Source of the DNA: Candidatus Manganitrophaceae bacterium
Lineage (GTDB): Bacteria > Nitrospirota > Nitrospiria > SBBL01 > Manganitrophaceae
Reading direction: 5' to 3'
Length of the DNA: 60,676 bases
Assembly (NCBI GenBank): GCA_016200325.1
Contig: JACQEZ010000010.1
Span: 1-60,676 of the forward strand
Of the stretch, positions 1 to 7,475 are shown piece after piece. The notes beneath the pieces were generated by a model that was not told the DNA's origin, did no database searches, and worked only from the letters and a program-made list of their open reading frames with translations. Within the stretch, counting starts at the first letter, position 1, and each line of letters opens with the position of its first letter. A program made the translations under genes and the position numbers.

Positions 1-2
1 AC

Positions 3-1154
3 AAGATCGGCGGCACCCACCATATTCCGATCCCCAGCATCCGTCTGAAGATGCTTCGAGAGGGGATCGAGGATTATGAATATCTCACCTTGGTAGCCGC
101 CAAGAAAGAGCAGGCCGGCCTCGACGGGCAAGCGTGGGTGAGAGCCAACATCCTCGACCCTTACATGGCGGCGGTCGATCCGGCCGATGGGGTCCGCAAG
201 TTCATCACCTACGTCTGGAATAAAAATCCGGGCGCTCCCACCTCCAGCACCGGACTGCTGCGCGCACGCGAAGAGCTGGCACAGATCCTCTCGCCGGAGG
301 GGCCCGACTTTGGCCTCGGCGCTGCGCCGACCTCCAAGTCAGTCGGCCCCGGAGCGGCTGCTTCCTCACAGATATCGATCGCCTCATTGGCCGCCTTCAG
401 CGGCGGGGTTGGGCTGACCTGCGCCCCATCCCATCCGGCGGTGACCTGCTCGCTTGTCCCTTCGACCGTCGCGGTTCCGAGTGACGGAAACACCACATCG
501 ACATTAACGGTCACGACGACCGCTGCAACACCGGTCGGTGCGCATTCCGTTTTGATCAGAGGTCAATCGGGGACGCTTGCGCATCAAGCGGTCTTTGGTC
601 TGACCGTCCAAGCGCCGGCGCCGGCCCTTTCTTATAGCGATACGTTTAATCGGGACAATGGAGGTTTGGGAAGCAACTGGAATGAATACCTTCCCAACTT
701 TGAAATCTTCAACGGTCAGATCCGAAATACCGATGCCAACGGCCAGGAGGCGCAGTTCGTCCGGCCGGTCGGGCCGGATCAAACCGTGGCCGCTAACTGT
801 AAGATGCTCGTCGCTGAAAACAGCTGCGGGGTGATGGCCCGCTGGTCGAATGCCAATAATTTCTATTATGCCCGGATCGATGTCGGCCAGCAAAACATCG
901 CTCTGTTCAGGCGGGTCGGCGGCGTCGTTACCCCGCTGGCGACGGCAAAGCGGCCGCTCCGCTACGACACCTATTATCGGATCCGTCTCGTGGCCAACGG
1001 TCCCTCCCTGACCGTCTATTTTGGAGACGAGACGGCGCCTGCGATCTCGCGGACCGACACCGCATTGAGCGGGGGAAATTATGCGGGGATTCGGTCGTAT
1101 GCAACCGCGGCCTCGATGACCTGGTTGAATAACTTTACTCTGACCGGTCCTTGA
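3..1154 (+). CDS. DUF4091-type secreted protein with C-terminal concanavalin-like domain (5' end outside window)
   Basis: The reading frame is open from the first bases of the window, so this is the 3' part of a longer gene. The first residues (KIGGTHHIPIPSIRLKMLRE, then GIEDYEY) match almost exactly the C-terminal end of the DUF4091 domain in the complete protein at 31499-33334. A linker and an Ig-like stretch follow. The last ~170 residues form a concanavalin/LamG-like beta-sandwich (DTFNRDNGGLGSNWNEYLP, then CGVMARWSNANNFYYARID). This same module type occurs twice in the large protein at 38215-41709. It is probably a surface or extracellular carbohydrate-related protein, and the sugar target is unknown. 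The first ATG at position 51 is internal to the domain and is not the true start. Confidence 0.85.
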   Translation, partial: KIGGTHHIPIPSIRLKMLREGIEDYEYLTLVAAKKEQAGLDGQAWVRANILDPYMAAVDPADGVRKFITYVWNKNPGAPTSSTGLLRAREELAQILSPEGPDFGLGAAPTSKSVGPGAAASSQISIASLAAFSGGVGLTCAPSHPAVTCSLVPSTVAVPSDGNTTSTLTVTTTAATPVGAHSVLIRGQSGTLAHQAVFGLTVQAPAPALSYSDTFNRDNGGLGSNWNEYLPNFEIFNGQIRNTDANGQEAQFVRPVGPDQTVAANCKMLVAENSCGVMARWSNANNFYYARIDVGQQNIALFRRVGGVVTPLATAKRPLRYDTYYRIRLVANGPSLTVYFGDETAPAISRTDTALSGGNYAGIRSYATAASMTWLNNFTLTGP

Positions 1155-1204
1155 GGCATAATAACGAATAAGGACCCGTTTGATTGTTAGAATAGGAGAA
1201 AGAG

Positions 1205-1573
1205 ATGAAGCAGCGTCACCTTGCACTCATGTTAGGAATGATGGCCATCCTGATCGGCTCCCCCCGATTCTCTGTTGCCCAGGACGGGGAGGGACAGATG
1301 GAGATCATGGATGAAAACAAAGGACAACCCGACGCCCCGCCGCCACAAGAGGATCTCCCGCCGATGGCTTCGCCGGAGGCAATGGAAGAGAGCCCTTCTT
1401 CTAACCAGTCGGATGCGGAAGCGCCGACCCCCGATGAGACCCGACAATCGGAAGAGGCGCGGCAATTGGAAGAGATGAATCGGGGAATGGCCCAGGGCGA
1501 AAGTGGTGAGGCGTATGCAGACAAATTCGGTCTTAAAGAGGATGACCGACAGGAGGCGCCGTTCAACAATTAA
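1205..1573 (+). CDS. Small secreted acidic, proline/glutamate-rich protein
   Basis: This is a 122-residue protein with a clear Sec signal peptide (residues 1-25, ending SVAQ) followed by a disordered, highly acidic mature part rich in Pro, Glu, Asp and Gln. A good ribosome binding site (AGGAGAAAGAG) sits directly before the ATG. No enzymatic motif or known domain is visible. It lies 50 bases downstream of the DUF4091 gene and could be co-transcribed with it. Function unknown. Confidence 0.7.
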   Translation: MKQRHLALMLGMMAILIGSPRFSVAQDGEGQMEIMDENKGQPDAPPPQEDLPPMASPEAMEESPSSNQSDAEAPTPDETRQSEEARQLEEMNRGMAQGESGEAYADKFGLKEDDRQEAPFNN

Positions 1574-1594
1574 AAGAGTGAAGCGGGTCTCGGT

Positions 1595-1951
1595 TCAATC
1601 CCGCTTTTTCGGCAGCGCCTCCATCGGGCCGGTCTCTTCGATCCGCACCGGATAGCCGGCGAGCTGATTGAAAATCTTTCGATCCAATTCGGGGGTTCTC
1701 TGGACGACGTAAACATTGATGCAGGGTCGGCCTTCGCAGGCGCCCAACGCGGTGCCGACGACCCCCGGAAACGACATCAATTCTTTGGTCTGCTCTTTGA
1801 GCACGTCGTTGAGTCTGCTCTCCGTCATCGATTTCTCTCCCGGAGAACCGGGGCTCCTGTCATTCGGATCGGCGGCATCCGCTGTCACGGCAAGGAGAAG
1901 GATCAGGCCGATCATCCACATCGCTGATTTCATCTTCGTAAAGAAATCCAT
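1595..1951 (-). CDS. Secreted stand-alone protease N-domain homologue
   Basis: This 118-residue protein has a Sec signal (residues 1-27, ending ADA). Its mature domain contains KELMSFPGVVGTALGACEGR and ends with VRIEETGPMEAL. It aligns with residues ~60-125 of the trypsin-like protease encoded 83 bases upstream on the same strand (RELMAIPEVVGTATGLSDNG, then PVTVKVTGEF). That region in the protease looks like a propeptide-type domain. This gene is therefore a free-standing copy of its neighbour's N-domain, and the two are probably co-transcribed (protease first). A role as a trans-acting inhibitor or chaperone is inference. Confidence 0.75.
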   Translation of the reverse strand: MDFFTKMKSAMWMIGLILLLAVTADAADPNDRSPGSPGEKSMTESRLNDVLKEQTKELMSFPGVVGTALGACEGRPCINVYVVQRTPELDRKIFNQLAGYPVRIEETGPMEALPKKRD

Positions 1952-2034
1952 TCTTGTTCTTTCCTGTTGATGAGGGGAGGGCGCCGTCCGGCCCCCTCCC
2001 CCTTCCGATCCGATTTCTACTTCTTTCCTCTGAA

Positions 2035-3177
2035 TTACTTGCCGTCGATGGTGACAGCCAGTCCGGAGAGGACATCTTGGATATGGTTGGCGATCGCCGA
2101 GGTTCCGCTGTTGTTCCCGGCGAAGAGCAACCCGACCGGATTGGCATTCACATCATCGGTCACCAGAAGCGAACCGGAATCGCCCGCTTGGATGAAGGAG
2201 GTCGAGGCGCTGACGACGATCTGGTTGACAAAGGTTGCATTCCCCGACGCACCATAGTTGACCGTCATCGTTGCATTGATTCCGGTGACCGTTCCGTGGG
2301 TGAGGGAGGTCGTCCTCCCATATTTTTGAACCGCCTGTCCGACGGCCGCCGGGACGGCGGTGGAGCTTGGCACGCCATATCCGCCGGGAGGGGTGGCGTT
2401 GTTCAGAAGCGCGGTGGTGGTGCGGGCGATCGCCGCATCGACCGTATTGGTTCCCGATCCAAAATTAATCGTCACGAACCGGGAGAGGGTACCGAGGATA
2501 TTGTTCCCATTCAAGACGCATCCGGTATCGACCAGGCCCGGCTGGACGACCTGGCTTCCGATCGGCGCCTGATTTTCCAACGCATAGACATGGTTGTTGC
2601 TGAGGGCATAGACATTCCCCGCCGCATCCTTCACCCGCGCCGCAATGGTGCCGGCCGAACACTCATTCACATTTCCGGTGGAAACGCCGATCGGAACCGG
2701 GGGAGGAAAGATCACCGTATTCGGGTTGGCGCCGCCACCGCCACCCCCACCCCCACCGCCACCCCCACCCGGCGGTTTACGGTGATGTCGTCGCAAATCG
2801 AAAAACTCTCCGGTGACTTTAACCGTCACCGGAAGGCCCTCCAGGCTGTCGGCAATCATGCCGGGGGGGACATTCTGTTTGGCGAAAACGATGACGGCCG
2901 GTTTGCCGTTATCGGAGAGGCCGGTCGCCGTTCCGACCACTTCAGGAATCGCCATCAGTTCCCGGGTATGGCGCTTGTGTACCGCGATCGCTGCTTTGAT
3001 CTGCGGATCGTTTTCGTCGAGCTCTTGATCCGTTTCCTCTTGGACAACGGTTCCCTCGCGTAATTTCGCCTCCGCCTCACTCCCTTGATGCCATGCCGGT
3101 TTTCCCAGCCATTGGCTGATGGAGAACAGGGAGAGAAGCACGAATAAGGTCAGTGCAATCTTTCCGGTCTTCTTCAT
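2035..3177 (-). CDS. Exported trypsin-like serine protease (NAL1-like fold)
   Basis: I chose the start at 3177 because GGAAAGG lies about 10 bases upstream and the protein then opens with MKKTGKIALTLFVLLS, a signal sequence/anchor; an upstream ATG at 3237 lacks such support. The 380 residues hold an N-domain (~60-125), a run of 13 glycines (137-149), then a chymotrypsin-fold domain. The apparent triad is His196 (SNNHVY), Asp247 (NTVDAAIA) and Ser334 (AGDSGSLLV). This is the pattern of the NAL1-like/S1-type peptidases often found in bacteria with a GVVGTGxG-type N-domain. It probably acts in the periplasm or outside the cell. The substrate is unknown. Confidence 0.82.
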   Translation of the reverse strand: MKKTGKIALTLFVLLSLFSISQWLGKPAWHQGSEAEAKLREGTVVQEETDQELDENDPQIKAAIAVHKRHTRELMAIPEVVGTATGLSDNGKPAVIVFAKQNVPPGMIADSLEGLPVTVKVTGEFFDLRRHHRKPPGGGGGGGGGGGGGANPNTVIFPPPVPIGVSTGNVNECSAGTIAARVKDAAGNVYALSNNHVYALENQAPIGSQVVQPGLVDTGCVLNGNNILGTLSRFVTINFGSGTNTVDAAIARTTTALLNNATPPGGYGVPSSTAVPAAVGQAVQKYGRTTSLTHGTVTGINATMTVNYGASGNATFVNQIVVSASTSFIQAGDSGSLLVTDDVNANPVGLLFAGNNSGTSAIANHIQDVLSGLAVTIDGK

Positions 3178-3421
3178 GGAATATATCCTTTCCGGGCGTC
3201 CTGCCCTTTCATGCGGGTGATACGTATCGTGACCCATTGCTGAGAGTCACTGATAAAAATGTTACACTAATTCTCCTAAGTGACGCCAGACTATTTTTCG
3301 ATATTCTTTTAAGGTTTTGATCAAGAAATTCAGGTAGAGAAGAAATGCGACCTACAGGCTTTTTTGTCGATGATATGTCAATGAGAAAGGGGAGGGATCT
3401 TAAAAAAGAGGCGGTAAGAAA

Positions 3422-3937
3422 TTACCGGATCGGTTCGCTGCCGGATGGTTTGAAGGTCAGCGCGGCGGAATTGATGCAATAACGGAGAAAGGTCGGTGCG
3501 GGGCCGTCGTTGAAGATATGTCCGAGGTGGCCGCCGCAGCGGGCGCAGTGGACCTCCGTCCGCGGCTCGGAGAGCTTCCGGTCGATCTTTGTACCGACGG
3601 CGTCGGCGAACATCGGCTGCCAGAAGCTGGGCCAGCCGGTTCCGCTGTCAAACTTTGTTTTGGAGGAGAAGAGGGTCTGATCACAGCCGGCGCAGTGGTA
3701 GGTTCCCTTCTCTTTGGAATCATGGTATTTATTTTTAAAAGGGGGCTCGGTCCATTCCTGGCGAAGCACCCGGTATTGCTCCGGGGTGAGGCTCGCCCGC
3801 CATTCGTCGTCCGATTTACTGACGGGGAAGGGCTCGCCCCCCTCCAACGCCCGGGCGACCTTCAGGCCGAGCGATTCTGTCGCGCCGAGGAGCGCCAGGC
3901 CGGCCAGCATTTTAAGACAGTGTCGTCGATCCATCAA
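3422..3937 (-). CDS. msrB: Exported peptide-methionine (R)-S-oxide reductase MsrB
   Basis: MsrB reduces the R-epimer of methionine sulfoxide in proteins. The 171-residue product carries the two zinc CxxC pairs (CAGC, CARC), the GTGWPSFW motif and the catalytic Cys154 in RYCINSAAL. The N-terminus MMDRRHCLKMLAGLALLG resembles a twin-arginine signal, so the enzyme is probably exported, possibly folded. It is divergently transcribed from the exported msrA 145 bases away; together they would repair both sulfoxide epimers in the envelope. Confidence 0.95.
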   Translation of the reverse strand: MMDRRHCLKMLAGLALLGATESLGLKVARALEGGEPFPVSKSDDEWRASLTPEQYRVLRQEWTEPPFKNKYHDSKEKGTYHCAGCDQTLFSSKTKFDSGTGWPSFWQPMFADAVGTKIDRKLSEPRTEVHCARCGGHLGHIFNDGPAPTFLRYCINSAALTFKPSGSEPIR

Positions 3938-4082
3938 AAAGGCTCCGATAAGGCTAGTTTATCGCGCTCGGTTGCCGAAGTAAAGATCCGAGCCGTTCCG
4001 ATTGAAAAAATCATTGTGTGATAAGATGGGCGGCAGACCGCGATCGCTTTATCACAGCAGAGCGCCATTTGCGAGGGAGAAG

Positions 4083-4721
4083 ATGAAAAGAGTGAGATGG
4101 AATGGAATGGGGTGGTGGATCGCGGTTTGGCTTGCTATCCTTTCCCAGATCGGCTCTGCCTCAGAGAATCCCGTACCCGGCACGCCGCCGGAGACCGCCA
4201 CCTTCGCCGGCGGCTGCTTCTGGTGTATGGTTCCCCCTTTCGATACCCTCCCGGGGGTCATCTCGGTGACCTCCGGATATACCGGCGGTCATCTTGAGAA
4301 TCCGACCTATCAGCAGGTCTCGGCCGGCGGAACGGGACATGCCGAGGCGGTGGAGGTGGTGTACGATTCGACGAAGATCGGGTATGAAAAATTGCTCGAT
4401 GTCTTCTGGCACAACATCGACCCGGTCGCGGTCAACCGCCAATTCTGCGACTTCGGGGATCAATATCGGAGCGAGATCTTCTACCATACTGAGACGCAGA
4501 AGCGCCTGGCCGAGCAGTCGAAAGCGGCGATTGAGAAATCAGGCGCTTTCAGAGAGCCGATCACGACCAAGATTACCCCCGCCTCTCCCTTCTACAAGGC
4601 GGAGGAGTATCATCAGGCGTTCTATAAGAAAAGTCCGATCCGCTACAAATTTTATCGGTATCTCTGCGGGCGAGATCAGCGTCTCGAACAGCTGTGGGGA
4701 AAGGCACAGGCGGGACATTGA
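4083..4721 (+). CDS. msrA: Exported peptide-methionine (S)-S-oxide reductase MsrA
   Basis: MsrA reduces the S-epimer of methionine sulfoxide. The GGCFWC catalytic motif lies just after the signal peptide, followed by the conserved GYTGG, GHAEAVEV and DPVAVNRQFCDFGDQYRS segments. I placed the start at 4083 (GAGGGAGAAG before ATG), which yields the signal MKRVRWNGMGWWIAVWLAIL ending at SAS; the frame stays open upstream to 4002, but that extension would bury the signal. The 212-residue length is normal for an exported MsrA. It is divergent from msrB. Confidence 0.95.
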   Translation: MKRVRWNGMGWWIAVWLAILSQIGSASENPVPGTPPETATFAGGCFWCMVPPFDTLPGVISVTSGYTGGHLENPTYQQVSAGGTGHAEAVEVVYDSTKIGYEKLLDVFWHNIDPVAVNRQFCDFGDQYRSEIFYHTETQKRLAEQSKAAIEKSGAFREPITTKITPASPFYKAEEYHQAFYKKSPIRYKFYRYLCGRDQRLEQLWGKAQAGH

Positions 4722-4783
4722 GCTGGAGCGACGGAAGGTGCGCCCCCATGCGCTTTTCCCCCGGATCGTCGCCGCAGGTTTAA

Positions 4784-5296
4784 CTAATCGTCCTGCCCGC
4801 TCTCGATCTTTCCTGCTTTGCCGCCGCCGTAGAAGGTGTAGTTAATCGTCTGCAAGAACATCTCATTCATCGAGTCGAGGTTGGCGCTCATCTTCAGGAT
4901 AATCTCCCGCAGCAGTTTATGAACCAGTCCGGGCTGCTGCTTTTCCATCTCATCGTAAAAAAACCGGTGGAGGAGCAGGAGCCGACCGTCGGCCGTCGCC
5001 TTGGCCCGGGAGGCATGCCGGCGGCTGACAAAGAAAGAGAGTTCCCCGAAGAATTGACCGGCCGAAATCGTCGCGATGACCTGTCGATGGCCGCTCGGGG
5101 TCTTCTTCGTAATCTCGACCGACCCGCGTTGAACGAGATAGATAATTCCCGGAATCTCGGTCTCTTTGTAGATCACTTCATTTTTCTTGTATTCTCGCTC
5201 TTCGAGGTTCTGGATCAGATACCGGAGTTCGTCGATCGTCAGTTCGGAAAAAAGAGGAAATTGCTTCAGCTCTTCGATGGTTGTTTTGGTGAGCAT
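4784..5296 (-). CDS. Cyclic-nucleotide-binding (CRP-like sensor) domain protein without HTH
   Basis: The 170-residue protein has a cNMP-binding beta-roll (~8-130): FPLFSELTIDELRYLIQ, then GIIYLVQRGSVEI and GQFFGELSFF with the phosphate-binding-cassette-like GELSF. It has a C-terminal helical tail but no DNA-binding helix-turn-helix, so it is a stand-alone sensor or partner protein rather than a classical Crp/Fnr regulator. A very strong ribosome binding site (GGAAGGAGGTG) precedes the ATG. The partner is not evident from the neighbours. Confidence 0.85.
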   Translation of the reverse strand: MLTKTTIEELKQFPLFSELTIDELRYLIQNLEEREYKKNEVIYKETEIPGIIYLVQRGSVEITKKTPSGHRQVIATISAGQFFGELSFFVSRRHASRAKATADGRLLLLHRFFYDEMEKQQPGLVHKLLREIILKMSANLDSMNEMFLQTINYTFYGGGKAGKIESGQDD

Positions 5297-5705
5297 TCTT
5301 TTTCACCTCCTTCCGGTCAGTGAGGACGGGATCGCGCAGTGATGTTTAGACGTATTCCACTAACTGGCACAATATATGAGAGATCATCACTCCTGTCAAT
5401 GCCCTTCGTCAATGAAAAAGAGCGGCCCTGGAGAGGGAAGGACCTTTTTCGATCGTCCTCTCCCGGCGCCGGTCGGACGTTGCAGCGATGGCGCCGGTCA
5501 GCGGCGGACGGGTCTGTTCGATCACGTCCCATTTTAAAAACAGGTGAAAAAAACGGAGAGGGGCGGTCCCGGACAGGCAGAACTCCTTGCTTTTTATTAT
5601 TGACAGACAACTAAACCTTCCACCCTTAGTATATTGACTTCCTGGGCTCCTTCGAGGTAGATTAGGGGGTTCGAGCGTTCTTAAAAAAACCATGGAGGGA
5701 TTAAA
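5297..5705. other. Intergenic region, no gene seen
   Basis: About 410 bases lie between the divergent cNMP gene and a small secreted-protein gene. Short open frames on both strands here lack ribosome binding sites and family resemblance. A TTGACA (5600-5605) and TAGTAT (5627-5632) are present upstream of the small gene, but the 21-base gap is too long for a normal sigma-70 promoter. Confidence 0.5.
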
Positions 5706-5972
5706 ATGATGAAAAAGATCTTCGGTTTGGTTGGTGCATTTTTGATCGTTGTCGCCCTCGCGGGTGTGAGCCTTGCCAATAAGGCCGTCACCGGTGAAAT
5801 CGTGAAGATCGACGGTGAGATGGTTTCGATCAAGGACAGCTCCGGAAAGGTTCAGCAGATTCATGTCGATCCCAAAGCGACCAAGAAGACCGGTGACCTG
5901 AAAGAGGGAGCCAAGGTCTCGGCCGAGGTGACCGACAAGGGTCATGCCGATTCGATTGAAGTCAAGAAATAG
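5706..5972 (+). CDS. Small secreted beta-strand protein, paralogue 1
   Basis: This 88-residue protein has a Sec signal (residues 1-25) and a short beta-rich domain with the pattern VTGEIVKIDGEMVSIKDSSG, then IHVDPKATKKTGDLKEGAKV. It resembles an OB-like/DUF5666-like small domain. It is closely related to the product at 7065-7331 (same signal and same core). A ribosome binding site (GGAGGG) precedes the start and a strong terminator follows, so it is a monocistronic unit. Function unknown; probably periplasmic. Confidence 0.8.
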   Translation: MMKKIFGLVGAFLIVVALAGVSLANKAVTGEIVKIDGEMVSIKDSSGKVQQIHVDPKATKKTGDLKEGAKVSAEVTDKGHADSIEVKK

Positions 5973-5989
5973 TCAGCGCCAGTGATCGG

Positions 5990-6037
5990 AACCTCCTCCC
6001 GGACTCAGCGAGTACGGGAGGAGGTTAACCCCCCTTT
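5990..6037 (+). terminator. Rho-independent terminator
   Basis: A perfect 12-bp stem (AACCTCCTCCCG at 5990-6001 with CGGGAGGAGGTT at 6015-6026) with a 13-base loop is followed by CCCCCCTTTTT. It ends the transcript of the small secreted-protein gene. Confidence 0.8.
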
Positions 6038-6115
6038 TTGTCACCCTTCCTTTCGGCATGATCGAGTCCACTCATCAATCGATGATCGACCGCGGCAGGC
6101 GCGCTCCGGCCCGGC

Positions 6116-6808
6116 TTAATGCGGCTTGATCACCTTTGCAAATGCGGTCGCTATGACGCGGTAGCCGGCGTTGGTCGGGTGGACGCTGTTGCGGTGAATC
6201 AGCCCTTTCTTCCCCAAAAAGGCGCTGTAGACATCGGCGACCGGGACATTGAATTCGGCGGCCACCTTCTCCAGGATCTGATTGAACAACGGGACCACCT
6301 GATCCGAGCCGGCGATCTCCGGTATGATATACAGATTATTGATATAGATCCGCGTGTTCGGCAGCGCTGTCCTCAACGCTTGGAAGATCTGCGTCAGGTT
6401 CGCCTGAAATTGACCCAGCACGGTCGTCACATCGGCGCCGTCCAAGATGGTGAAAAGATCGTTTCCTCCGACGGTGATTGTGATGTCGGTCGGCTCAAAG
6501 GCTTCAATCGCCTGCGGAACCTGATGTTCAAGGACCAGTTGACTGGTGGCGCCGGAGACCCCCGCATCGTTTAAGATCGTATTCGGAATGCTGTCGAAGA
6601 CCCCCCAGTGATAGAGGAGATAGACATATCCCCGGGTGGCGGGGAGTGCCCCCTGACCTGCAGCGAGGCTATCCCCCAGCGCCATGTAACGGGTCGGCTG
6701 ATCCAGGGGCTGGGTACTTTGCTTCGAAAGGGTTTCCGCCTGGACGGAGAGGGGCAATAGGAAAAAGGTGATTAAAATGATCGACCGACCCCATTTTTTT
6801 AAGAGCAT
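6116..6808 (-). CDS. Secreted SGNH/GDSL-family hydrolase
   Basis: I placed the start at 6808 because GAGGAGG sits just upstream and the product then begins with a signal peptide (ending VQA, residue 24). The 230-residue protein shows the SGNH blocks: GDSL with Ser47, Gly in DAGVSG, Asn116 in GGND, and His210 in HPTNAGY. The residue normally Asp three places before the catalytic His is Asn here (NSVH instead of DxxH), so the acid of the triad may be altered. It probably acts as an esterase/lipase-type hydrolase in the periplasm or medium. It lies between the two small secreted paralogues. Confidence 0.88.
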   Translation of the reverse strand: MLLKKWGRSIILITFFLLPLSVQAETLSKQSTQPLDQPTRYMALGDSLAAGQGALPATRGYVYLLYHWGVFDSIPNTILNDAGVSGATSQLVLEHQVPQAIEAFEPTDITITVGGNDLFTILDGADVTTVLGQFQANLTQIFQALRTALPNTRIYINNLYIIPEIAGSDQVVPLFNQILEKVAAEFNVPVADVYSAFLGKKGLIHRNSVHPTNAGYRVIATAFAKVIKPH

Positions 6809-6992
6809 AAGGCCTCCTCGGTTAAGCCTGTTCAACAGAACGCATTTCCATCTCCGGAACAATAAATAATGTTACCCGATTTTATTTCGAAATAAAATTT
6901 TAAAATTAGGCATAAACGGTATCGCCGATCACAGAAATAGAGGCTGTGGCTTCCAAAGAGGGGTCTATTGGCGTCGCGATTACATTCCGGGA

Positions 6993-7022
6993 TTGACTTC
7001 TTTGTTCCGGTCAGCATACGAT
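6993..7022 (+). promoter_or_regulatory. Putative sigma-70 promoter of second small secreted-protein gene
   Basis: TTGACT (6993-6998) and TACGAT (7017-7022) are separated by 18 bases, about 43 bases before the ATG at 7065. Confidence 0.4.
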
Positions 7023-7064
7023 TAATTTGTTACACCATAATCACAAAACAATGGAGGAGCCCAC

Positions 7065-7331
7065 ATGTTGAAGAAAATTTTCGGTTTCATCGGTGCCTTT
7101 GCTCTCGTGATGGCGCTTGCCGGTGTCAGTCTCGCCGGAACCATCACAGGAGAAATTGTGAAGATCGAGGGCGATATGGTCTCGGTGAAGGACAGTGGCG
7201 GAAAGATCCATCAGATTCATGTTGACCCGGCGGCCACCAAGAAGAGCGGTGAGCTGAAACAGGGTGACAAGGTGAAGGCCGAAGTGGATGAAAAAGGCCA
7301 TGCCAGCTCGGTTGAATCGCAGAAGAGCTAG
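7065..7331 (+). CDS. Small secreted beta-strand protein, paralogue 2
   Basis: This 88-residue Sec-exported protein is a close paralogue of 5706-5972, with the shared core TGEIVKIEGDMVSVKDSGGK then IHVDPAATKKSGELKQGDKV. It has its own ribosome binding site (GGAGG), an upstream promoter-like element and a strong terminator, so each copy is an independent unit. The SGNH hydrolase gene lies between them on the opposite strand. Function unknown. Confidence 0.8.
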   Translation: MLKKIFGFIGAFALVMALAGVSLAGTITGEIVKIEGDMVSVKDSGGKIHQIHVDPAATKKSGELKQGDKVKAEVDEKGHASSVESQKS

Positions 7332-7357
7332 CGCGCAGCATTCGCACGGAACATAGA

Positions 7358-7406
7358 GAGGCCCTCTCTTCCCAGTCCTGATCAAGAGAGGGCCTCAGAT
7401 TTTTTG
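7358..7406 (+). terminator. Rho-independent terminator
   Basis: A perfect 13-bp stem (GAGGCCCTCTCTT at 7358-7370 with AAGAGAGGGCCTC at 7384-7396) with a 13-base loop is followed by AGATTTTTT. It ends the small secreted-protein transcript. Confidence 0.8.
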
Positions 7407-7475
7407 CCCGCCCGAATATCGCTGCGACCGCGCCGACTTTTTTTAAAGAGAAGACCGTCAAAACAAAAAGCCGAT

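Noticed and set aside
5600-5632. Promoter for the first small secreted protein (TTGACA and TAGTAT)
   Set aside because: The 21-base spacer is too long for a normal sigma-70 promoter.
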